Source of the DNA: Nitrospira japonica
GTDB lineage: Bacteria; Nitrospirota; Nitrospiria; Nitrospirales; Nitrospiraceae
Direction of reading: 5' to 3'
Assembly (NCBI RefSeq): GCF_900169565.1
Contig: NZ_LT828648.1
Coordinates: 62,001 to 126,000 of the forward strand
Length of the DNA stretch: 64,000 nt
Each line of letters begins with the position of its first letter. Within the stretch, counting starts at the first letter, position 1. A model generated the notes under the pieces. The model was not told the origin of the DNA. It ran no database searches and worked only from the letters and a program-made list of their open reading frames with translations. The translations under genes were made by a program, and so were the position numbers. Positions 27,050 through 36,036 of the stretch are shown here, piece after piece.

Positions 27050-28753
27050 CTACTCCCGAACGCTTGGGCGCAGGTCGCGAATTCGGAGCTGGATCCGATC
27101 GTAGCCGTTCCACCGGTTCATTTCAGGCAGAAAGGCCAAGTCGACCGGGGAACGGGACGGGATTCCCCGATCTTCCAATGATCGCATCCCGAACCCGATG
27201 CTATCAAACGGCAGGGAGCGGCCTTGACGCACCGTCATTTTCAGGTGCCGTTCTCCCACGGTGCGAGCCTCCATGATCTCGAGCCCCTTCACCGCGAAGG
27301 TCGGCTCGGGATTGCCGGCGCCGAACGGATGGAACGCATGGATTTCTTGAATCAATCGGGTCGTGACGTCGGTCAGCCGCAATTCCGCGTCCACGTGCAG
27401 CGTTGGCTCGCCGGGACGGCTGTTCGTCCATGCCCCTGCAATCGCCGCAAACCGGTCTCCGAATTCGGCTAATTGAGTTTCGCGCACCGTGACGCCTGCC
27501 GCGCTGGGATGTCCGCCGAATGCGTCGAGAAGATCTCGGCATACGGATAACGACTCATAGAGATCGAAATTCCCGACCGTCCGCGCGGATCCCTTCCCCA
27601 CTCCATGGTCGTCGATGGCGATCACCACGGCGGGGCGGTGGTAGCGGTCGACCAACCTCGCTGCGACGATGCCCACCACCCCCACATGCCAACGTCGTGA
27701 GGCGAGCACCAGTGCACCCGGCAACTCCGGTTCCAACAGTTTGACCATGGCGATGGCTTCAGAGAGTACCTCGGCCTCAATCGCTTGCCGTTCCCGGTTG
27801 AGTTGCTCAAGCCGATCGGCGAGCCGGCTCGCTTCCGACGGCGAGTCGGTCGTTAAGAGCTGCACCCCGAGCAATGCATGATCCAATCGGCCGGCTGCAT
27901 TAAGTCTTGGAGCCAACCTGAACGCTACGGTTTCCGCGGTACACTCCTTCGTCACGCCGGCAACCTGCTTCAGCGCACGGATACCGCAGCGAGCGCCGCG
28001 CGAGAGCTGGACCAATCCCGCCCTCACAAATCCCTTGTTTTCGTCCTGGAGCGGTACGACGTCCGCAATCGTACCCAGGGCGACCAAATCCAATAACGAT
28101 TCCAGCGGCATCCCGCCGTCCCCATAGCGAGACTGATAGGCTTCGACCACTTTATAGGCCAGGGCGGCCGAGCAGAGTCCGCGAAACGGATACCGGGCGT
28201 CCGTCCGGTGGGGATTCATGACCGCCACGGCCGGCGGCATCCGCTCGTCCGTCTGATGATGATCAGTCACGATGACGTCCAACCCGAGTTCCATGGCCAA
28301 TGCCAACTCACGGTGAGCGGTGGTGCCACAATCGGACGTGACCAGCAGCGAGGTCCCTTCGGCCCGCAACTGCCGTACCGCGCCCGCATTGAGCCCGTAT
28401 CCCTCGCGCAGGCGATGCGGCACATAGGCGCGCACCCGAGCCCCCAGTCCGGCGAAGAACGAAAGATACACGCTGGTGGCGGTCATGCCGTCCACATCGT
28501 AATCCCCGTAAAAACAGATCGATTCGTTGTCGATCACCGCCCGCCGCAGGCGTTCGACCGCCTGCTCCATATCAGGAATGAGATACGGATCGTGAGAAAG
28601 CTGATGGGACATCCAGGATATGGCTTCGTCAGGCGTCGTCACTCCCCTCGCGACGAGCAAGGAAGCCGTTGCAGCCGAAATCGACAAGGCCTGTACCAGG
28701 AATTCGCGGTGCGTGGGATCGATGTCGCGGAAGACCCAAAGCTTGGACTTCAT
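27050..28753 (-). CDS. recJ: Single-stranded-DNA-specific exonuclease RecJ
   Basis: A 567-residue DHH-family 5'-3' exonuclease acting in recombination and mismatch repair. Motifs are YGDYDVDGMTATS, SDCGTTAHREL, VIVTDHHQTDE and the DHHA1 region LASRRWHVGVVGIVAARLVD with GGHPSAAGVT. Length is normal. Expressed with rel. The start MKSKLWVF lies after a short leader at 28754-28820. Confidence 0.94.
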   Translation of the reverse strand: MKSKLWVFRDIDPTHREFLVQALSISAATASLLVARGVTTPDEAISWMSHQLSHDPYLIPDMEQAVERLRRAVIDNESICFYGDYDVDGMTATSVYLSFFAGLGARVRAYVPHRLREGYGLNAGAVRQLRAEGTSLLVTSDCGTTAHRELALAMELGLDVIVTDHHQTDERMPPAVAVMNPHRTDARYPFRGLCSAALAYKVVEAYQSRYGDGGMPLESLLDLVALGTIADVVPLQDENKGFVRAGLVQLSRGARCGIRALKQVAGVTKECTAETVAFRLAPRLNAAGRLDHALLGVQLLTTDSPSEASRLADRLEQLNRERQAIEAEVLSEAIAMVKLLEPELPGALVLASRRWHVGVVGIVAARLVDRYHRPAVVIAIDDHGVGKGSARTVGNFDLYESLSVCRDLLDAFGGHPSAAGVTVRETQLAEFGDRFAAIAGAWTNSRPGEPTLHVDAELRLTDVTTRLIQEIHAFHPFGAGNPEPTFAVKGLEIMEARTVGERHLKMTVRQGRSLPFDSIGFGMRSLEDRGIPSRSPVDLAFLPEMNRWNGYDRIQLRIRDLRPSVRE

Positions 28754-28904
28754 ACCACCCTCGAGTAGGAGTCCGAGCCAAAAGAAGCGTAACCGGCCGG
28801 ATTTTAAGCGGATAGTATAAGGTCATCCGCGCTTTGTCAAACCGGAGAACGGGGGTTCGAACCTGGAATATATCAGCCGGAGGGGGAAGCTTGAGGTGGA
28901 GACG

Positions 28905-28936
28905 AGAGGAGGAGAAACCGGTCGGGTGAACGACCG
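28905..28936 (-). terminator. Possible intrinsic terminator directly after pup
   Basis: On the minus strand CGGTCG-TTCACC-CGACCG (28919-28936) directly follows the pup stop codon and precedes GTTTCTCCTCC. The stem is short (6 bp) but GC-rich. If active it separates pup from recJ. Confidence 0.4.
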
Positions 28937-29134
28937 TTACTCCCCCCCCTTTTGCACGTAGTTCTTCACGAATTCTTCAGCATTCTTCTCAAGGACATCG
29001 TCGATCTCGTCGACCAACTTATCGATATCTTCCTTCAGTTTCTTTCCGGCCTCGACGACTTTCGGATTGGCCTTGACCTCTTCCTTCGCCTGCGGGTCTT
29101 TGCGCTGCTCTTGTTTGCGCTCCTGCTTTTCCAT
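28937..29134 (-). CDS. pup: Prokaryotic ubiquitin-like protein Pup
   Basis: A 65-residue, highly charged, Lys-rich protein. Its C-terminal half (VDEIDDVLEKNAEEFVKNYV, residues 41-60, then QKGGE) matches the conserved helix and tail of actinobacterial Pup. Pup is ligated to lysines of target proteins by PafA and directs them to the Mpa/ARC-proteasome. It ends in Glu, not Gln, so deamidation by Dop would not be needed before ligation. The start has GGGAGGTG upstream. No proteasome, ARC, PafA or Dop gene is in the window, whereas pup usually sits with them. It lies between hppA and recJ and has its own candidate promoter. Confidence 0.88.
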   Translation of the reverse strand: MEKQERKQEQRKDPQAKEEVKANPKVVEAGKKLKEDIDKLVDEIDDVLEKNAEEFVKNYVQKGGE

Positions 29135-29193
29135 GCGAGCACCTCCCGTACAACTGGGGCCGTCTCGTGGATCCGTGTGTGGTTCGTGTATTT

Positions 29194-29223
29194 ACCTTAC
29201 TCCACGCGATTTGAGCCCGTCAA
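29194..29223 (-). promoter_or_regulatory. Candidate promoter of pup
   Basis: Minus-strand TTGACG (29218-29223), an 18-base spacer and TAAGGT (29194-29199). The -10 hexamer is identical to that proposed for smbP. Predicted leader is about 55 bases. Confidence 0.4.
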
Positions 29224-29294
29224 GCAGAGCGCAAGAACGTGAAGAGACCTCTGCACGGCATTCGTCCGTCTGGCTCCCGAGAATCCCTTGGAGG

Positions 29295-31352
29295 TTACCG
29301 GACGATCAGCGAAACGATCAGCAACGCAACGATGTTGATGACCTTGATCATCGGATTGACCGCCGGACCTGCCGTGTCCTTGTACGGATCTCCAACTGTA
29401 TCGCCTGTTACCGCGGCCTTGTGTGTTTCGGTTCCTTTCTTTCCCTGCTCTTCGATGTATTTCTTTGCGTTGTCCCAAGCCCCTCCGCCGCTGGTCATGG
29501 AAATCGCAACGAATAGTCCCGTCACGATACTGCCCACCAGCATGCCTCCCAGTGCCTGAGGACCGAGCACGAGACCGACGATGACGGGGGAGACCACCGG
29601 AATCAATCCGGGGATCATCATTTTCTGGATGGCCGCTTGCGTGACGATGTCGACGCAGGTGCCGTACTCAGGCTTACCCGTCCCTTCCATAATCCCTTTG
29701 ATGGTCCGAAACTGCCTGCGCACCTCTTCAACAATCAACCCGCCGGCCTCTCCGACCGCCTTCATGCATAATGCCCCGAACAGAAACGGCAACATACCGC
29801 CCAAGAACAGTCCGACCAGCACTTTGGGATCCGACAAATCGAAGGCCGCCAACGACGGATTGTGTGCGGCCACTTCCCTCGCGTATTCCGCAAAAAGCAC
29901 CACGGCTGCGAGACCCGCCGACCCGATGGCATATCCCTTCGTGACCGCCTTGGTGGTGTTGCCAACCGCGTCCAGGGGATCCGTGATGTCCCGAACTTCT
30001 TTCCCAAGATGGGACATTTCCGCGATACCGCCTGCATTGTCGGTAATGGGTCCGAAGGCATCGATCGCGACTACGATTCCGGCCATCGACAACATCGACA
30101 CCGCCGCAACGGCCACGCCATACAGACCGCCGGAAGCCGCGCCGCCGCAGATCCAATAGCTGGCGAGAATCGCCGCGGCGATCATGACGACCGGAGCCGC
30201 CGTCGACTGCATTCCGACGGCCAACCCGGCGATAATGTTGGTGGCATGTCCCGTTTCGCTGGCTTTCGCGATGTACTTGACCGGTGCATAACTCTTGGAC
30301 GTGTAGTAGTCGGTGATGAAGACCAGCGCGAGGGTCACAATTAGACCCATTAGGGCCGCGATGTAATAATTGACGGCGCCGACCCCTCCGACTCCATCCA
30401 TGATGCTCGAGGTAATCGGGAAAAACGCCACGGCGGCAATGCCGCCCGCCACGAAAAGGCCTTTGTAAAGAGCCGGCATGATCTCTCCGCTCGGCCCCAC
30501 TCGCACGAAGAAAATGCCGATGATCGTCGCAAAGATCGTGATGCCTCCGAGAGCCAGCGGATAGAGAATCGGAGCGCTCTGTCCCTTGAACAGCGTGAAG
30601 GCGAGGACCATTGCAGCCACCGTCGTGACCGCGTACGTTTCAAACAGATCCGCCGCCATTCCCGCGCAATCGCCGACATTGTCGCCTACGTTGTCCGCAA
30701 TGACCGCGGGATTTCGCGGGTCATCCTCCGGAATCCCCGCTTCCACTTTGCCGACGAGGTCAGCGCCCACATCCGCCGCCTTGGTATAGATACCTCCGCC
30801 CACCCGGGCAAACACCGAGATCAGACTACCTCCGAAACCAAGACTGAGGAGCGCGTGAATCGCCTTTTCCTGTCCGGAGATGGATTGAGCGATAGTATAG
30901 AAAGCCGTGATCGCCAGCAGCCCCAATCCGATCAGCAGGAGGCCGGTGACGGCGCCTCCACGAAACGCCACCGTCAGAGCCGCGTTCATCCCGTCATGTG
31001 CAGCTTGCGCGGTACGTACGTTCGCCCGAACGGCGATGATCATGCCCACATAGCCGGCCAACGCAGAGGCGCCAGCCCCGACCAAAAACCCCATGGCCGT
31101 CAACATACCGAATTTGTCGGAAACCGCCCCGGCCCCGGCCAGCACGACGAACAGCACGGCAGCCACGATGGCTACCGTACGGTACTGCCGATTCATATAG
31201 GCGCTCGCGCCCTCCTGAATGGCTTTGGCAATCTCCTGCATCTTCGCGTTGCCGGCATTCAGTTTGAAAACCCACATGGCAAGGTACAAGCCATAGGCGA
31301 TGCCGGCCACCGCCGCAATCAACGCAAACGTGACAATTGCTGAATCGTTCAC
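29295..31352 (-). CDS. hppA: Membrane-bound proton-translocating pyrophosphatase
   Basis: A 685-residue integral membrane pump with about 16 helices that couples pyrophosphate hydrolysis to ion export. The catalytic loop is [20 protein letters not shown] and the acidic motif [19 protein letters not shown] follows. The determinant [17 protein letters not shown] has Lys where K+-dependent enzymes have Ala, which predicts the K+-independent, H+-pumping class. This would recover energy from biosynthetic PPi in a chemolithotroph with a small energy yield. The start is GTG (MNDSAIV) with AGGAGG upstream. Confidence 0.95.
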   Translation of the reverse strand: MNDSAIVTFALIAAVAGIAYGLYLAMWVFKLNAGNAKMQEIAKAIQEGASAYMNRQYRTVAIVAAVLFVVLAGAGAVSDKFGMLTAMGFLVGAGASALAGYVGMIIAVRANVRTAQAAHDGMNAALTVAFRGGAVTGLLLIGLGLLAITAFYTIAQSISGQEKAIHALLSLGFGGSLISVFARVGGGIYTKAADVGADLVGKVEAGIPEDDPRNPAVIADNVGDNVGDCAGMAADLFETYAVTTVAAMVLAFTLFKGQSAPILYPLALGGITIFATIIGIFFVRVGPSGEIMPALYKGLFVAGGIAAVAFFPITSSIMDGVGGVGAVNYYIAALMGLIVTLALVFITDYYTSKSYAPVKYIAKASETGHATNIIAGLAVGMQSTAAPVVMIAAAILASYWICGGAASGGLYGVAVAAVSMLSMAGIVVAIDAFGPITDNAGGIAEMSHLGKEVRDITDPLDAVGNTTKAVTKGYAIGSAGLAAVVLFAEYAREVAAHNPSLAAFDLSDPKVLVGLFLGGMLPFLFGALCMKAVGEAGGLIVEEVRRQFRTIKGIMEGTGKPEYGTCVDIVTQAAIQKMMIPGLIPVVSPVIVGLVLGPQALGGMLVGSIVTGLFVAISMTSGGGAWDNAKKYIEEQGKKGTETHKAAVTGDTVGDPYKDTAGPAVNPMIKVINIVALLIVSLIVR

Positions 31353-31497
31353 GGGATGCCTCCTGATCGTTAAACGCCGCTCACGTCACACGATAACCCG
31401 TGGCTTCAACCCAACGAAGGTACGGAAATCAGAAGGGGAAACCGCGGAGTGGTGCAGGTACGTCCTAAGCGAAGCTACGAGCCTGAAAAGCGGCCTC

Positions 31498-31526
31498 ATT
31501 CTATAGACATGCGGCGGAAGGATCAA
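31498..31526 (-). promoter_or_regulatory. Candidate promoter of hppA
   Basis: Minus-strand TTGATC (31521-31526), a 17-base spacer and TAGAAT (31498-31503). The predicted leader is about 140 bases. The rest of the 31353-31616 gap shows no gene. Confidence 0.4.
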
Positions 31527-31616
31527 GAGGCAAAGGAAGGATTCGACGGCTAGGCAATGCATCTGTAGTGTGATAGATAGCTCAAAAATCGCGCGCCGCC
31601 GCGTTGGATAAAGACG

Positions 31617-32810
31617 ATGAGGATACGGTTTTGCAAACTCGGTGTGCTTCCGGCGATCGGCTTCCTGATCCTCGGCCTGTCCGGTTGCCTATCCCCTATT
31701 GCGCTCAATCGGGCCGTGGTCGCCTATGACGAGGCGGTCACCGACACGGTGTCCAAGCAATTACTGATCAATATTGCAAGGGCGCATCATCACCAACCCA
31801 TCCATTTCTCTGGTGTCTCCAATATCGCCGCCACCTTTGATTTTCGATTCAGCGCCGGGGCGACCCCGGCCCTTACCGGCGAAGCCAGCCGCGCTATCAT
31901 GCCCGTCTTCGGGGGGTCGGTGGCGGAAAACCCGACCATCAGCATCGCCCCGATCGAAGGCGAGGAATTTACGAAGCGGCTGCTGACACCCTTTCAAGAG
32001 ACCAAGTTTCTGCTCCTCCTTCGTCAAGGGGTGGACATCGACCTGCTCCTCAGACTGATGGCGAAGGAACTGCGCGTGAAGGAAGGCGGCGAGGACGTCG
32101 CCTACCGCAATAACCCCACCGATCGGTCCGGATACGACATGTTCAGAAAGGCCGTCCTGCATTTGTCGTCCATACAGGATGCCAACCGTCTCTACGCGGA
32201 ATCACTGGTGTTCGAACGGGTCTGGACGATCCCGGCAGAGTCCGTGACGGCTGAGGGATTCAAGGCCTTGGAGCAGGATTATTTCGTCACTTATAGTGCG
32301 ACGGAAAAAACCTATACGCTCCGCAAGCCGGTGTCGGGGCGAGTCCTGATCACGAACTACGATCCCGACACGCTCTCCGACGAAGAGCGCACGGCCTTTC
32401 ACGAGACAGCCGAACAACACCTCCCGAACGACGTGTCATTCGACATTCGACCGGGACCCTTCGGCGGCGAGTGGCCGTTACACGGAGAATTCCGCCTGCG
32501 GAGCTTCAACGCCATGTTGAATTTTCTGGGAGCCTCCGTGGACGAGGAATTGGAGTACCCTGTCGACAAGGACCCGCGGACCTCGGAGGTGGCGGAAAAT
32601 CCAGTCCGAACCTTGGATCTGCTCGTCCAGGAAACGTCTCCCCAAGGCGCTGACCTTACCGTCTATTCACACGGGCGGCACTACGCCGTCAACGCAACGG
32701 GCCCTCAGGGCAGGTGGAACCGGGAAGCCTTCAAACTGTTGTTTCAACTCTTCCAAATGACAGTGACTGAAATACCCCGCCGGGACTTGCCTATCACCAT
32801 CGCCAAATAG
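31617..32810 (+). CDS. Lipoprotein of unknown function
   Basis: A 397-residue putative lipoprotein with a signal peptide ending in the lipobox LSGC (Cys about residue 24). The mature N-terminus (SPIALNRAVVAYDEAVTDTV then SKQLLINIARAHHHQPIHFS) and the rest have mixed alpha/beta character. No catalytic motif is visible. It is divergent from hppA and convergent with the gene at 32875. Possibly an envelope scaffold; function not assigned. Confidence 0.7.
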   Translation: MRIRFCKLGVLPAIGFLILGLSGCLSPIALNRAVVAYDEAVTDTVSKQLLINIARAHHHQPIHFSGVSNIAATFDFRFSAGATPALTGEASRAIMPVFGGSVAENPTISIAPIEGEEFTKRLLTPFQETKFLLLLRQGVDIDLLLRLMAKELRVKEGGEDVAYRNNPTDRSGYDMFRKAVLHLSSIQDANRLYAESLVFERVWTIPAESVTAEGFKALEQDYFVTYSATEKTYTLRKPVSGRVLITNYDPDTLSDEERTAFHETAEQHLPNDVSFDIRPGPFGGEWPLHGEFRLRSFNAMLNFLGASVDEELEYPVDKDPRTSEVAENPVRTLDLLVQETSPQGADLTVYSHGRHYAVNATGPQGRWNREAFKLLFQLFQMTVTEIPRRDLPITIAK

Positions 32811-32874
32811 CGCCACTCGGCGACGTCGGTGCACGCCCGTAACCGGCCGGCCGCGTCAGGGGTTCCCGCAGCAT

Positions 32875-33951
32875 CTACCGAGCCTGTTTCTGTACGTCGA
32901 ACGCATAGCGCAGTTGTACGGCCCAATATTCTTGAATGAGGCCGCCTCGGTCCAACGGAAGGTCCTGTTCCCGATAGACACTCACTTCATAATCCCGCCA
33001 CCGCACGGCGATTCCCAATATCCAATCCAGCTCTGAAGGCCGGACGACGTTCGACGCCGTCCGGTCCGTGAACATATTGAAATCGCCGTAAAACACCACT
33101 TTCTGTTTGTAGAGGTCCAGGTCGACGTGCCCGACGTACCGAAAGAGTGCCCGTCCGGTGTTGTCCGGCCTTGCGAAATAGGTTTGGTTGTAATAGAGCC
33201 ATCCCATCCCCGCATAGGCGGTCAACGTGTTTTTCGGAAAAGTCTTCTGCCACCAAGACCAATCTTCATGGCTGCGGACCCGATAGTTCACCAGTCCGTC
33301 CGCATAGGCCTGAATGAGCCCGCTCTTGTCGAGCGGCGCATCCCGCTCGTACTGCGTGCGCCAACTCCAATGGTTGACCGTGCCGGTCATGCCATAGGTC
33401 TGATCCCATTCGGTCAAGATGATCCAGCCCTTCTCCCGGTCGGAAAAGAAGTTCTGGTCGGTATAGGCCGTCAAATATTTTTTGTACAGATCAGTCTCCA
33501 AATGCGCCATGTAGCGCATGCCGACGAGACCCGTGTTGTCCGGACGGGCTGCGAAGGTCGGATTCGAGACAAACGCCGCCGCGAGGAAATATCCGGCGAT
33601 GAGAGATTCATCGAAGTCTTGCTTGGACTTGTCACCGTCGCTTTTCTCGAACTCCGGCAGGGGTCTTCCGTACTTCTCCAGCGCATGGGCATCGCGACCG
33701 CCGTCCCACAGGCCGGCGACGAGCACGACACCCGTCAACAGGCCGGCCGGAATCCAATGGGCGCCAAACGTCCTCTTACGCGGCAGGACGGCGGACGCAC
33801 GCAGGCGGGAGATGCATCGGCCGCTACGGGTTGACGCAGCGATCGAAGATTTCCTCGCAATGGTCTTCGTCCTGATAGGAACTGGGATCGCTTTCGTAGC
33901 GCACGTCGGCGACGCGATCCTGGTCGAGAACGATCGTCGCGCGACATCCAT
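32875..33951 (-). CDS. Probable secreted or outer-membrane beta-rich protein, unknown role
   Basis: The confident part (from about residue 60) has a hydrophobic signal-like segment (WIPAGLLTGVVLVAGLW) ending near AHA, then an aromatic, beta-strand-rich region with repeated pattern (YFARPDNTGRALFRYVGHVD; FAARPDNTGLVGMRYMAHLE). The two ARPDNTG copies suggest an internal duplication, and the profile resembles a small outer-membrane barrel. The start is uncertain. ATG 33951 has an AAGGTG site but would overlap the upstream lipoprotein gene by 128 bases; the only later in-frame starts are weak TTG/GTG codons inside the signal region. Function unknown. Confidence 0.55.
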   Translation of the reverse strand: MDVARRSFSTRIASPTCATKAIPVPIRTKTIARKSSIAASTRSGRCISRLRASAVLPRKRTFGAHWIPAGLLTGVVLVAGLWDGGRDAHALEKYGRPLPEFEKSDGDKSKQDFDESLIAGYFLAAAFVSNPTFAARPDNTGLVGMRYMAHLETDLYKKYLTAYTDQNFFSDREKGWIILTEWDQTYGMTGTVNHWSWRTQYERDAPLDKSGLIQAYADGLVNYRVRSHEDWSWWQKTFPKNTLTAYAGMGWLYYNQTYFARPDNTGRALFRYVGHVDLDLYKQKVVFYGDFNMFTDRTASNVVRPSELDWILGIAVRWRDYEVSVYREQDLPLDRGGLIQEYWAVQLRYAFDVQKQAR

Positions 33952-34228
33952 GGTGCACCTTGGCGAAGCTGCTCTTCGAGCCGGGAAATGATTCCTCCAG
34001 CTGTGAGGCTTCTCGATAGTAGATCACCGCAGGCCGCTCTCCCCCTGCCCGCTCGCTCACCGGCTTTCCCGCGCAGGCGAGCAACTCCTGCCTGGTCTTG
34101 CCGATCAAGGCCTTCTGCGCCGGATACTCTTCAGGCCCGTTTGGCGCGACCGCCGTACATCCCACGCCGAGGCCGAGGACGACGCACGCGTATAGCGCCA
34201 GTATCCGCTTGGTCATTGAGCGCTTCAT
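33824..34228 (-). CDS. Small lipoprotein, possibly SmpA/BamE-like
   Basis: A 134-residue putative lipoprotein: signal peptide with lipobox LGVGC (MTKRILALYACVVLGLGVGC). The mature part begins with a segment typical of SmpA/BamE-like folds (KALIGKTRQELLACAGKP) and ends in a Cys-rich tail (EDHCEEIFDRCVNP). ATG at 34228 or 34216 are both possible. It is upstream of, and may overlap, the beta-rich protein gene. Confidence 0.6.
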   Translation of the reverse strand: MKRSMTKRILALYACVVLGLGVGCTAVAPNGPEEYPAQKALIGKTRQELLACAGKPVSERAGGERPAVIYYREASQLEESFPGSKSSFAKVHHGCRATIVLDQDRVADVRYESDPSSYQDEDHCEEIFDRCVNP

Positions 34229-34340
34229 ACCGGACGCGCAGAATACGCCAGCGCACGGGGAAAGGAAAGCTATGGCTCGCGCCGAACGACGTTTGCCGGA
34301 CTGAAAGGACTTTGCTATAGTTCCGCGCGGAGGGAAACCG

Positions 34341-34595
34341 ATGGGATTCGAGCCCAATTACATCGTGGTCGACGGTCAGACATTCAGCAAGGCCAAGTTG
34401 GCATTGGACAATCACGTCTATAAGAACTGCCAGATCGATGATTGCGACCTCTACTACAGCGGGGGGCAGTACGAACTGATCGATACCCACATCACGAATT
34501 CACGGTTGGTCCTGAATCATCCCGCCAAAGGCATCTACCACTCGCTTCAAATCTTCAAAATGAAGTCGCCAGGATCACGCATCATCTTCGAATAG
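34341..34595 (+). CDS. Small hypothetical protein
   Basis: An 84-residue protein (MGFEPNYIVVDGQTFSKAKL...). Alternating strand pattern with YKNCQIDDCDLYYSGGQYEL suggests a small beta-helix-like or pentapeptide-like fold, but no family is recognised. GGAGGG stands 6-8 bases upstream of the ATG. It is divergent from the small lipoprotein gene. The following 170 bases hold no gene. Confidence 0.6.
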   Translation: MGFEPNYIVVDGQTFSKAKLALDNHVYKNCQIDDCDLYYSGGQYELIDTHITNSRLVLNHPAKGIYHSLQIFKMKSPGSRIIFE

Positions 34596-34766
34596 ATTCA
34601 ACCCTTCGAACCTTTCCGTCGTTCAGCCTTTCGGCAAAGCCCTCTGCACCATGGCGACCTGCGCCATACGAATATTCATCCTCTCTTGAGCAAGCTCGGC
34701 CGGCAATGCACGGGAATGCCGGCAATCGATCCGAACAGGCTGATGGGGAATTAAACGAGGGATCCG

Positions 34767-36035
34767 CTACCTGGCGATCGGGACGTTTTCGGTCCTCGTA
34801 ACGATCTCGATCGGTTGGAAGACGGGGTCCGAAGTGCCCTTGGAAGACTCAGCCTCAATACGCTGAAGGAAGGGAGCCGGTCCGGTGATCGGCGCATAAC
34901 TCAACGTCGCCTCGACATCGAACGTCCTGGTTTCCTTCGGGGTGGGAAACGTGAAGGTTTCGACCCGTAATTCTTCCGGCTTTAACACCGTGTCTTCGAC
35001 GACCTTCACCGCCTCGAAATCAAATTGGGTCTTTTCACCTTTGGCATTGTGATAAACCCGGCCGTAAATCCGCTTGTCGGAAAAGACGGTCTTGAGGTTC
35101 TTACCCTTGATGACCAGATCCAGCACAACGCTCGCCCATGCGGGGTGAGTGGTCGGAAGATTGTGAGGCACCAGGCTCTGAACCTTCACAATGACGGTCG
35201 TCTTGTCGCCTTCGATCTTCGTCTCTACGTCGAGCTTTGCCGCTTCCTGCCGAAGCTTTCCGATACGGCCGGGGAACGTATGGTTTGCGACGGTCCGTTT
35301 TTTCTCGCCATTGGCCGATTCGCCCGTCTGCTCGGGCATATGACAGGACTGGCATTCCTTCCCGGACTTGACGGCTTTGCTCTGGTCCCAATTTCCAAGT
35401 AAATCATTCGCTTTCCCGAGGTTGGCAGCGGAGGGAACCGCCTGATGACAGTTCAGGCAAAGGTCCGACTTCTTGAACAGCCCCAGTTCCATCGATTGGT
35501 GCGCCAAGTTCTGCGAAAAGTCCTTGTACGGACCATAGAGAGTCTTGCTGCCAGGAGCTTCGTACTTCGGCTCCGGCGGATGCTTGGCACGATCCACCTG
35601 TTTGATCAGGTGGCACTGCGCGCACGCGACCCCGTCCAGTTGCGGATCGCCCGATTTGACTTGGTCGATAAAGAGCTGGGTGTGATCCTGAAATTCCCGG
35701 ATGTGCGGAGCGTGGCACCGGAAACACAGCGCCTTGTCTTTTCCCTCCGGCGAAGCGAGAAACGCGTCCAGCGTGGCCCGAAAGGCCGGCGAATGGATGG
35801 ACCTGGAAAGGGGGGACGTCTCCCACTCCTCGAACACGCGTTCGTGGCACCGTTTGCATTTATTGGAATTGGGAAATGCTTTCTCGATCGAAGCTTGAGA
35901 CTTCGCGTCCTGGGCGAGCGTACGGTCTTCCACCGTTCCAAGCCAGGTCCAGGCCAATGCGACAAACACGACCGCCAAGGTCGTCTTCTTCACCGCTACG
36001 GCGCGAAAGATCCTATGCATCGATTGCCCGGCCAT
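34767..36035 (-). CDS. Pentaheme cytochrome c, c554-like (paralogue 2)
   Basis: A 422-residue periplasmic cytochrome with five CxxCH heme sites: C60-H64, C104-H108, C138-H142, C193-H197 and C228-H232. An N-terminal hydrophobic segment (AVVFVALAWTWLGTV) is a signal peptide or membrane anchor. The heme half resembles cytochrome c554/c-prime-type multiheme proteins; the C-terminal third is beta-rich and heme-free. It starts one base after the stop of the paralogous gene at 36037, and the two share matching heme surroundings, so they arose by tandem duplication. It is the last gene of the long minus-strand block. Expected role is periplasmic electron transfer. Confidence 0.85.
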   Translation of the reverse strand: MAGQSMHRIFRAVAVKKTTLAVVFVALAWTWLGTVEDRTLAQDAKSQASIEKAFPNSNKCKRCHERVFEEWETSPLSRSIHSPAFRATLDAFLASPEGKDKALCFRCHAPHIREFQDHTQLFIDQVKSGDPQLDGVACAQCHLIKQVDRAKHPPEPKYEAPGSKTLYGPYKDFSQNLAHQSMELGLFKKSDLCLNCHQAVPSAANLGKANDLLGNWDQSKAVKSGKECQSCHMPEQTGESANGEKKRTVANHTFPGRIGKLRQEAAKLDVETKIEGDKTTVIVKVQSLVPHNLPTTHPAWASVVLDLVIKGKNLKTVFSDKRIYGRVYHNAKGEKTQFDFEAVKVVEDTVLKPEELRVETFTFPTPKETRTFDVEATLSYAPITGPAPFLQRIEAESSKGTSDPVFQPIEIVTRTENVPIAR

Positions 36036-36036
36036 C

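Noticed and set aside
28937-29134. Assignment of the small Lys-rich protein as UBact
   Set aside because: UBact proteins of some Nitrospira-like bacteria have, as I recall, a different C-terminus; this one carries the IDDVLE...FV..YVQKGG pattern of true Pup.
34699-34723. 7-bp inverted repeat GCCGGCA...TGCCGGC after the pentaheme cytochrome gene
   Set aside because: The 11-base loop and absence of a T-tract make it a weak terminator candidate.
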